Origin: a virus
DNA: 24,456 bases
Strand: one strand, 5' to 3'
IMG/VR virus record: IMGVR_UViG_3300025818_001932
Span: 1-24,456 of that record
This document shows, piece by piece, positions 1 through 6,441 of the stretch. How positions within the stretch are numbered: the stretch's first letter is position 1; each line of letters starts with the position of its first letter. A model generated the notes under the pieces. The model saw only the letters and a program-made list of their open reading frames with translations. It had not been told where the DNA came from and ran no database searches. Both the position numbers and the translations under genes were made by a program.

Positions 1-2
1 CC

Positions 3-563
3 GACAATTGGGCAGTTTATCATTCCGGCAATACATCTGCTCCTGAGACTGATTATCTTATACTAAACCTCACAAATGGGACAGCGGACAGCAACACGTT
101 CTGGAACGATACCGCACCAAGCTCAACATCCCCATTTGTGTTTAGCGTAGGAACGTCTGGTGCGGTCAACGACCAAGGGGCAGCAACTAACCATATCGCC
201 TACTGCTGGCGCAGCATACCGGGGTATTCGGCTTTTGGGAGTTATGAAGGAAACGGATTGTCAGATGGGACTCTAGTCCTGCTGGATTTCAAACCTGCAT
301 TTATCATAGTTAAAAATATTGACACCACTGGTGCGTGGCTAATGTTTGATAATGCTAGAGAACCAGCAAATGTGGTAGATTTACCCTTAGAGGCAGATGA
401 CGCTAAAGCAGCGGCAGCATCAGGCGGAAGATTACTAGATTTTCTTTCAAATGGCTTTAAGCCAAGAGGCAACTCCAGTTATATAAACTCAAGCCATACA
501 TTTATATATATGGCATTCGCCGAACACCCATTTGCCGGGTCCAGCCCTGCTACCGCAAGATAG
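3..563 (+). CDS. Tail/fibre-associated protein, 3' portion (5' end outside window)
   Basis: The reading frame is open from the first bases of the window, so this is the C-terminal 186 residues of a larger protein; a GTG at 138 is internal, not the start. The visible part has the pattern WAVYHSGNTSAPE, NTFWNDTAPSS, IAYCWRSIPGYSAFGSYEGNG and FKPAFIIVKNIDTTGAWLMFD. I recognise this from a domain that recurs in tail and fibre proteins of marine phages (annotated, I believe, as DUF7483); the name is from memory. It is probably a beta-rich surface or distal tail domain. The gene ends in TAG at 561-563, and that TAG is part of the Shine-Dalgarno stretch (TAGGAGA) of the next gene, so the two are co-transcribed and probably translationally coupled. 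No catalytic motif is visible. The structural role is fairly sure, the exact position in the virion is not. Confidence 0.7.
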   Translation, partial: DNWAVYHSGNTSAPETDYLILNLTNGTADSNTFWNDTAPSSTSPFVFSVGTSGAVNDQGAATNHIAYCWRSIPGYSAFGSYEGNGLSDGTLVLLDFKPAFIIVKNIDTTGAWLMFDNAREPANVVDLPLEADDAKAAAASGGRLLDFLSNGFKPRGNSSYINSSHTFIYMAFAEHPFAGSSPATAR

Positions 564-572
564 GAGATAAAA

Positions 573-1151
573 ATGTTTGTATTAAATAATACAAAACAAC
601 TAAGGCCTGGAAAGGCTTGGATGGATGATAATGGTGTGCAACATCCAAGTAACTGGGCAAGTTCGTGGTCGGCTGACGAAATGGCGGCTCGCGGTATTAA
701 AGAGGTAACTGTACAAGCTAGACCTGATAATAAGTTTTATTATGTAAGTGGTCCGGCTTTAGATGGTTCTTGGAGTTCTACGCCTAAAAACTTAGAGGAT
801 GTTAATGAAGTTGACGGTGATGGTAATCCAAGACTTGATGTTGATGGTAATCAACTTGTATCTAAAGGTCTTAAATCACAGTGGATTGATAAAACAAAAC
901 AAGCAGCTAACAGTCTTTTGGCCCCCACTGATTGGCAGGTAATTGCTAAAGCAGAGCGTGACCGTGCCATTGATTCAAATGTCTCTACCTATAGGGCGGC
1001 TGTCATCACTAAATGTGCTGCTATTGAAACAGCAATAACCGACGCTGCTGATCTTGATGCGTTCAAAGCGTTGTTTGATGCACCAGTAGACAGCGACGGT
1101 AGACCTACGGGCAACGCACCAATGTATGATTGGCCTGTAATGAGTGAGTAA
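573..1151 (+). CDS. Tail fibre assembly-like protein
   Basis: 192 aa, ATG start with AGGAG 6 bases upstream. The C-terminal half has LLAPTDWQVIAKAERD, then YRAAVITKCAAIETAI, and closes near the end with MYDWP. A TDW...YR...WP arrangement is typical of phage tail fibre assembly chaperones and related small proteins that follow fibre genes. The middle holds a repeat-like acidic stretch, VDGDGNPRLDVDGNQL. It lies directly downstream of the tail/fibre gene, the usual place for a fibre chaperone. Base composition is clearly lower in G+C than the following genes (64 of 180 bases at 721-900 by hand count) and third positions favour T/A, suggesting it travels with a host-range cassette of different origin. 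It could also be a minor tail protein. Moderate confidence in the family, low in the exact function. Confidence 0.5.
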   Translation: MFVLNNTKQLRPGKAWMDDNGVQHPSNWASSWSADEMAARGIKEVTVQARPDNKFYYVSGPALDGSWSSTPKNLEDVNEVDGDGNPRLDVDGNQLVSKGLKSQWIDKTKQAANSLLAPTDWQVIAKAERDRAIDSNVSTYRAAVITKCAAIETAITDAADLDAFKALFDAPVDSDGRPTGNAPMYDWPVMSE

Positions 1152-1163
1152 AGGGCCGAGTAA

Positions 1164-2981
1164 ATGGCTTTTAGCAAGTTACAATTCAAACCCGGAGTAA
1201 ATACCGAAGTCACGTCTTACACCAACGAAGGCGGCTGGACTAATTGTGACAAAGTCCGGTTTAGGTTTGGGTTTCCTGAGAAACTTGGGGGTTGGGTAAA
1301 ATATTCCTTAAACACCTTTGAGGGTATATGCCGCTCTTTACACGCCTGGGTTACCTCAGATGGTTCTAAGCTCATGGGCGTGGGCACTCATTTAAAGTTT
1401 TACGTTGAAGAGGGCACCGGGTTTAACGACATTACCCCGTTGCGTAACACAACCACGGGGTCAGCGACCTTCGCAGCCACTGACGGGTCTACCACCCTAA
1501 CTGTTACAGACTCAAGCCACGGCGCAATAGTCGGGGATTATGTTACTTTTAGCGACGCTGCCTCTCTTGGCGGCAACATTACAGCAGCTATCTTAAATAT
1601 AGAATATAAGGTAGTTACCGTTCCTACGAGCAATACGTTTACAATAACAGCTTCTGTGGCGGCTAACTCTTCTGATACGGGTAATGGCGGGGGCTCTACT
1701 GTTGCAGCTTACCAGTTAAGCACAGGTATTAACTCGGTGGTCCCTGGAAACGGGTGGGGCGCAGGCACTTGGGGACGTGGTACGTGGGGCTCTGCCGCGA
1801 CGGAAGTGACAGGCGGCGGTACTTTGCGGCTGTGGAGCCAAGACAATTTTAATGACGACTTGATCTTTAACCTTCGAGACGATGCAATATATTACTGGGA
1901 CCAATCTGCTGGTTACGCGAACAGGGCTGTGAACCTTACGACGTTATCTACGACGGCACCCTCCGTAGCACGTCAGATAATGGTCTCAGACAGAGACAAA
2001 CACGTCATTGCTTTCGGGTGTAATCCCGCAGACACCTCCACGCAAAGTAAACTAATTATCCGTTTTTCTAGCAGAAACAGCGCTACGGATTGGTCTGAGA
2101 CGGGGACTAGTTCAGGAGGCACTTTGTTTATTGGTTCTGGCTCTGAGATTGTGCGGGCCATAGAGACAAGACGTGAAATTGTTGTTTTAACAGATAGCTC
2201 TGTCTACTCCATGCAGTACATAGGTGACCCGCTTGTTTTTGGTATAAACCAGATATCTGTAGGCACGAGCGTAGTTGGACCCAACGCTGTAGCGGCAGTT
2301 AACGACCTCGTGTATTGGATGGGAGAAAACAGGTTCTACGTCTACGATGGTCAGGTAAACATCTTACCTTGTACCGTTAGAGATACGGTATTTAGCGACT
2401 TTAACTTAACGCAGGGTGAGAAGGCTTTTGCAGCGGTAAATTCTGAGTTTGGTGAGATAACGTGGTATTATACGTCAGCGTCCTCTAGCACCAACGATAA
2501 GTATGTTACCTACAACTTCTTTGAAAAAGTGTGGTACTTTGGGACTATAGCGAGGACGGCTTGGTTAGACCGGGGCATCAAACCTTACGCTGTGGGCGCA
2601 GGTACGACAGGCTACCTCTATAACCACGAAAACGGGCTTGACGACGACGGCAGCGCCATGACCGCTTTTATTGAATCTAGCCCCGTAGACATACAAGATG
2701 GTGAGTCCTACAGCTTTATCCGCAGGCTTATCCCAGACATAAGCTTTTTAGACTCCGCAAGTGGTGCAACCAAGGAGGTCACCTTCACTCTTAAAGCGGA
2801 AGACTTCCCAGGTACGGGGTATACGCGCACAAGCGCCTCTACCGTAAACAGCACGGCGACGCAAAATCATGTGCGCTTGAGAGGCCGCGCCGTTGGGCTT
2901 CGTGTGGAGTCCACCGAGGCAAATATGACGTGGCGGCTTGGCTCACCGCGCATTGAAATACAACCGGATGGCAAGCGATGA
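1164..2981 (+). CDS. Large tail hub / DNA-stabilisation-like structural protein
   Basis: 605 aa. The N-terminus (FKPGVNTEVTSYTNEGGW, then CDKVRFRFGFPEKLGGW) matches a protein family I know from podovirus-like marine phages that is often compared with P22 gp10, the packaged-DNA stabilisation/tail factor; this assignment is from memory. Residues about 100-185 form an inserted beta-rich segment (TTLTVTDSSHGAIVGDYVTF ... LNIEYKVVTVPTSNTFTI) ending in a Gly-rich linker. The rest carries repeating beta-propeller-like strands (REIVVLTDSSVYSMQYIG, NDLVYWMGENRFYVYDGQ, YNFFEKVWYFGTI) and finishes with MTWRLGSPRIEIQPDGKR. Its role would be to close the portal channel and connect to the tail. The start is ATG with only a weak GGGCCGAG upstream. 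The end overlaps the next gene by four bases (ATGA). Structural role likely, gp10 equivalence uncertain. Confidence 0.6.
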   Translation: MAFSKLQFKPGVNTEVTSYTNEGGWTNCDKVRFRFGFPEKLGGWVKYSLNTFEGICRSLHAWVTSDGSKLMGVGTHLKFYVEEGTGFNDITPLRNTTTGSATFAATDGSTTLTVTDSSHGAIVGDYVTFSDAASLGGNITAAILNIEYKVVTVPTSNTFTITASVAANSSDTGNGGGSTVAAYQLSTGINSVVPGNGWGAGTWGRGTWGSAATEVTGGGTLRLWSQDNFNDDLIFNLRDDAIYYWDQSAGYANRAVNLTTLSTTAPSVARQIMVSDRDKHVIAFGCNPADTSTQSKLIIRFSSRNSATDWSETGTSSGGTLFIGSGSEIVRAIETRREIVVLTDSSVYSMQYIGDPLVFGINQISVGTSVVGPNAVAAVNDLVYWMGENRFYVYDGQVNILPCTVRDTVFSDFNLTQGEKAFAAVNSEFGEITWYYTSASSSTNDKYVTYNFFEKVWYFGTIARTAWLDRGIKPYAVGAGTTGYLYNHENGLDDDGSAMTAFIESSPVDIQDGESYSFIRRLIPDISFLDSASGATKEVTFTLKAEDFPGTGYTRTSASTVNSTATQNHVRLRGRAVGLRVESTEANMTWRLGSPRIEIQPDGKR

Positions 2982-3277
2982 GTAGCCGAGAACTCGTCCC
3001 ACCCTCATTTGCGATACCGCCGGAAGTATACAACCAGCAGTATTTCTCAGACCTAGTAAGAGCCTTTTCTCTTTACGTCTTGCAGCAACAACAACCCGGA
3101 GAGGGCCGTAATACGTTTACCGTATTTACGGAACTGCAAAGTAATGACGCTGGTTTAGAGACAGGGGCAATCTTTGAAGTGGACGGCTTTGTTAAGATAA
3201 CGAGGGCCTTTAACCCGCACCCCGAAGGATCTGCCGCAACAGGGTCTGTTGGGACGGTTACGGTGGTGCTGCCGTGA
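2978..3277 (+). CDS. Small conserved phage protein, unknown function
   Basis: 99 aa, ATG overlapping the stop of the upstream gene (ATGA), so it is translationally coupled to the large tail protein. The N-terminal half is helical and Gln-rich (FSDLVRAFSLYVLQQQQPGE); the C-terminal half looks beta-rich (AIFEVDGFVKITRA ... GSVGTVTVVLP). No cysteines, membrane segment or catalytic pattern. Its fixed place after the DNA-stabilisation-like gene suggests a small virion or tail-completion protein, but this is inference from position only. I do not recognise a named family. Confidence 0.65.
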   Translation: MSSRELVPPSFAIPPEVYNQQYFSDLVRAFSLYVLQQQQPGEGRNTFTVFTELQSNDAGLETGAIFEVDGFVKITRAFNPHPEGSAATGSVGTVTVVLP

Positions 3278-3495
3278 CTATCATTACCACCCCGGATGGA
3301 AGAGAATGGTATCCTTCTACGAGTCAGGATAAGATTAACTGCACCTCTTGTGGTAATGTTGTAGATACACCAGAAGAAATTGCGTCTTTTCCTGATGGAA
3401 AATGCCCTGTTTGTGGTAATAATTGGACTGGAACCGAAACGCGCAGTACAGTAATATCAGTTACTATGCCGCAAGCTCTTAGCGGTGAAACGTGA
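3274..3495 (+). CDS. Small zinc-ribbon protein
   Basis: 73 aa. The GTG start overlaps the TGA of the preceding gene (GTGA at 3274-3277), the same coupling seen elsewhere in this operon. Two CxxC pairs, C23-C26 (CTSCGNVV) and C44-C47 (CPVCGNN), 18 residues apart, form a classic zinc-ribbon knuckle arrangement. The C-terminus (TVISVTMPQALSGET) is short and polar. Such ribbons bind DNA, RNA or protein; nothing here chooses between them. It sits among virion genes, so a structural or assembly role is as likely as a regulatory one. The gene is lower in G+C than its neighbours. The reading frame and metal site are clear, the function unknown. Confidence 0.6.
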   Translation: MTIITTPDGREWYPSTSQDKINCTSCGNVVDTPEEIASFPDGKCPVCGNNWTGTETRSTVISVTMPQALSGET

Positions 3496-3502
3496 GAAAA
3501 AT

Positions 3503-5410
3503 ATGTCGGCGAATGTAGCGTATAAACCACACGGTCTTGATAGTCTTCTTCTTGAAGAAGACGACATTCGCTCCTACGAAGAGTCCAAGGGCGACGCAGG
3601 GGGGATCGCGGACCTTGGACCAATACGCGAACGCATGGAAAAAGCGGGCCGCTATGGTGACGACAGGGTAGCGCACGTACAGACCGGCGAACTGGTCGTA
3701 CCCAAGCCGCTGATTGACAAGTTTCCAGAACTAAAAGCTTCTATCTTTGAGCATCTACGCGAGATGGGCGTAGAAGATCCCGAACGGTATATGGTGGGTG
3801 ACGATGAGAACTCCATCAACCCTGAGACGGGCTTGCCTGAGTTTGGTTTCTTCAGCAGCGTTGTTCGCGGTATTAAAAGTGTTGTTAAGAGTGTAGCTAA
3901 AGTAGTCAAGAAGGTAGCCCCGACGCTTATTAAAGTTGCGGGGACCGCGCTTCTCACTCCTGTAATGGGCCCCGTTGCCGCTGCCGCTGTATCTGGCGGT
4001 ATAGCTAGTCTTGCAGGCGGGGGCAGCTTAAAAGATGCCGCAATATCAGCAGTCCTTGGTGGTGCCACGGGAGCATTAGCGCCTTCTATTGGCAGCGTTG
4101 CAGCAATGGGCCTTCAAGGTGGTGCAGAGGCGGCTATTGCGGGCGGTAACTTTGGTGACGTGTTGAAAGGCGCTGGCATAGGTGCCGCAGGTGCCGCAGC
4201 GGGTAAGATTTTTGCTCCGACGCTTAAAAACATTTTACCTGAAGGCTTGGGCGGAGAGACTATCAAAGATCCGTTTAAGATGGGAGTTGACGCTTTGTCC
4301 TCCGATATTGGACAAACAGGTAAGTTTTTTGGTGCCGTTACAGACCTTGAGTTTCAAAAAGCTTTTCAACCTTCCGTAAAATCTTTTTCTGACTTTGGGA
4401 GTCTTGGTGATGTTCTAAAACAGGGTACTCCCGTGGTTGAAAACGTCCCTATGTCCCCGACATTTGGAACCTCTACCGCGATGGCGGCACTTCCGCCCGC
4501 CGCGACGGGACAAGTGTCTAGCGACACTATGGGAACAAGTCAATTCTATGGCTTAGACCGGCCCGTGTACCCTGGAACAACTATTCCTGTAGTTGAAGGA
4601 TATGGCGACCCAAATTTCATGGAAGCAGGGTATCAAGACCTTCTCACTCCACCGGTTGTCGAAGGATATGGTGACCCAGCGTACATGGAAGCAGGGTATC
4701 AAGACGTTCCAGGGCCAGAATTATCACCTGACCCGGGTACAGGCTTCGGTGATCAGGCAAAAGATTTTTACGAACAGACTATTCTTGGCGAACTTTCCGA
4801 CGCAGAAGAAGCGAAAGTTGTAGCGGACGCTACGGTCAGAGCAGAAAGACTATATCCAAAAGACCCCGTTGCTAGACGAACCTACATAGCAAAAGCCCTT
4901 AAAGACGCTGAACCCGGATTTATCCGAAAAGCCGCTCCTTTCGCGGCGGCTGGTCTAGGTTTAATGGCAGCAACAGGTGGGTTTGAAGCCCCCGAAATGC
5001 AAAAACCAAACATTCTACCCTCTGGCTTTGGACAGCAGGGCATTGATCCCGAGCTAGTTGCGAAGTACAGGTTAAGCGAAGGCTCCTTAAACACCACCCC
5101 CACCCGCACATCACCTATCTCAGCTAGGGTAGCTCCTCGGCGGCAGTCCGAAACTTTGAGACGGCGGTTCCCTGACTTGTTTGCTGCAAAAGACGGCGGA
5201 GGGGTTTTCCCGCGCAGAACGGGTGGTATAATGCCTGACGAGGGTGTACCCGGAAAAGATAGCGTCCGCGCAATGGTCATGCCGGGTGAGTTTATTTTTA
5301 CAACCGATGCCGTGCGAGGTGCCAGCCCGACAGGCAACCTTAGAGACGGTATAAACAATATGTATTCGGTGATGCGAAGGCTTGAATCCCGTGGTAAAAG
5401 GATGGCGTAA
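3503..5410 (+). CDS. Virion structural / ejection protein with glycine-zipper membrane region
   Basis: 635 aa from the ATG at 3503; a GTG 18 bases upstream is in frame, but neither start has a strong ribosome site. The N-terminus has GRYGDDRVAHVQTGELVVPK (about 49-68), a motif I associate with marine phage virion proteins. Residues about 118-240 are Gly/Ala-rich and hydrophobic with repeated GxxxG/AxxxG spacing (VMGPVAAAAVSGGIASLAGG, GIGAAGAAAGKIF), as in membrane-inserting ejection proteins. Two 22-residue tandem repeats (VVEGYGDP-(N/A)-(F/Y)-MEAGYQD) lie in the middle. The C-terminus has GGIMPDEGVPGKDSVRAMVM followed by PGEFIFTTDAVRGA, a tail-end module I have seen in other marine phage structural proteins. 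It is probably a minor virion protein released into or across the host membrane. The stop overlaps the next start (TAATG). Confidence 0.6.
   Translation: MSANVAYKPHGLDSLLLEEDDIRSYEESKGDAGGIADLGPIRERMEKAGRYGDDRVAHVQTGELVVPKPLIDKFPELKASIFEHLREMGVEDPERYMVGDDENSINPETGLPEFGFFSSVVRGIKSVVKSVAKVVKKVAPTLIKVAGTALLTPVMGPVAAAAVSGGIASLAGGGSLKDAAISAVLGGATGALAPSIGSVAAMGLQGGAEAAIAGGNFGDVLKGAGIGAAGAAAGKIFAPTLKNILPEGLGGETIKDPFKMGVDALSSDIGQTGKFFGAVTDLEFQKAFQPSVKSFSDFGSLGDVLKQGTPVVENVPMSPTFGTSTAMAALPPAATGQVSSDTMGTSQFYGLDRPVYPGTTIPVVEGYGDPNFMEAGYQDLLTPPVVEGYGDPAYMEAGYQDVPGPELSPDPGTGFGDQAKDFYEQTILGELSDAEEAKVVADATVRAERLYPKDPVARRTYIAKALKDAEPGFIRKAAPFAAAGLGLMAATGGFEAPEMQKPNILPSGFGQQGIDPELVAKYRLSEGSLNTTPTRTSPISARVAPRRQSETLRRRFPDLFAAKDGGGVFPRRTGGIMPDEGVPGKDSVRAMVMPGEFIFTTDAVRGASPTGNLRDGINNMYSVMRRLESRGKRMA
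4589..4705 (+). repeat. Two in-frame 66-base-period coding repeats
   Basis: Copies at about 4589-4639 and 4655-4705 encode VVEGYGDPNFMEAGYQD and VVEGYGDPAYMEAGYQD. The spacing is 66 bases (22 codons), and the DNA copies differ mostly at third positions and at the two changed residues. This is a duplicated peptide module inside the structural protein at 3503-5410. Confidence 0.85.
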
Positions 5411-6441
5411 TGGCTGAACCACAAATCACAGAACAGATAGTCCGAGAAGCGCCGGAAATAGAGGCAATTAAGCTTGCCCTCTTGCAAGACGCGCAGGCGC
5501 TAGCTGACAGGCCCATAACCTTTGGCGAGGAAGGACAAATACCTGATTACAAGGTCGTTGATCTTACGGACCTACAAACTTCGGCTCTTTCTGCCGCTGA
5601 ATCAGGGATTGGCTCTTATGGTCAGTACATAACAGACGCTGGAACTCTTTTAGGTGACGCTGAAACGCCTCTCTCTAATATTTTCGGTGAGATGACGACA
5701 AAACCCAGTGACTTTGTTTCTACGGGGATTACCACTGGCACGGACCTGATGACAGAAGGGTCTGGGGCTATTACGGGTGACATGATTACGGGGTATATGA
5801 ACCCGTACCAAGCCGCTATCCAAGCAGAGATAGACCGCGCTTACGACCTTGCTGCAAGAAAAGCGGAAGCTGACGCAGCAAGCGCAGGTGCTTTTGGGGG
5901 CACGCGGGCTTATTTACAACAACAAGAAATCAACCGCAACCGAGCCGCTGCTCTAGCGCAGTCTCAAGCGCAAGCTTTCCTTAACGCCCAACAAATGGCA
6001 GCAGACGAGCGTAAACGTCAGTTGGTAGCAGGCGAGGGCATTGGTTCTCTTGGCGTGCAAGGCGGACAGACGCTTGGCTCCTTGGCGTTAAGTCAAGGTC
6101 AAGCACTTAGTGACTTAGGTATTCGCACAGCGGGTCTAGGCGAAGCGGCTCAAGCCATGAATCAAAGAGATATTTCGTTGGGCTTCGATATTGGAGAAAG
6201 AGAGCGTCAAATAGATCAAATGGTCGAAGATGCGAAGAGAAGGACTGCAATTGAACAAGCTTACGAGCCCTATCAGCGTCTTGGTTTCTTGAGCGACATA
6301 TATAAAGGGGCACCGTCAACGCAAATGTCCTTGACGGGCGCGTCTGTTCCGACTGCGTCGCCCTTCCAACAATTGGTTGGTGGTCTAACGGCTATCGGCG
6401 GCACCGCAGCAGCGGCAAATAAAGCGGGGTTATTCGGATGA
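5410..6441 (+). CDS. Probable internal virion (ejection) protein, Ala/Gln-rich, gp14-like position
   Basis: 343 aa; the ATG shares its A with the preceding TAA (TAATG). The core motif YMNPYQAAIQAEIDRAYD followed by DAASAGAFGGTRAYLQQQE is one I know from many marine and proteobacterial phage virion proteins. The central region (about 150-235) is helical and very rich in Ala, Gln and Arg, followed by LGSLALSQGQALSDLG-type heptad-like repeats. The C-terminus ends with a Gly/Ala-rich hydrophobic stretch (QLVGGLTAIGGTAAAA) that could contact a membrane. Size, composition and position before two much larger coiled-coil proteins suggest the smallest member of a three-protein DNA-ejection set like T7 gp14-gp15-gp16; this is analogy by order and size, not homology I can show. 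Confidence 0.55.
   Translation: MAEPQITEQIVREAPEIEAIKLALLQDAQALADRPITFGEEGQIPDYKVVDLTDLQTSALSAAESGIGSYGQYITDAGTLLGDAETPLSNIFGEMTTKPSDFVSTGITTGTDLMTEGSGAITGDMITGYMNPYQAAIQAEIDRAYDLAARKAEADAASAGAFGGTRAYLQQQEINRNRAAALAQSQAQAFLNAQQMAADERKRQLVAGEGIGSLGVQGGQTLGSLALSQGQALSDLGIRTAGLGEAAQAMNQRDISLGFDIGERERQIDQMVEDAKRRTAIEQAYEPYQRLGFLSDIYKGAPSTQMSLTGASVPTASPFQQLVGGLTAIGGTAAAANKAGLFG

Noticed and set aside
3485-3502. GTG start six codons upstream for the 635-aa structural protein
   Set aside because: No Shine-Dalgarno at suitable distance; the ATG at 3503 starts the recognisable sequence. It cannot be fully excluded because neither start has a strong site.
4882-5487. 201-codon open frame on the minus strand
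   Set aside because: Antisense to the C-terminal part of the structural protein and the start of the next; no promoter, ribosome site or recognisable motif.
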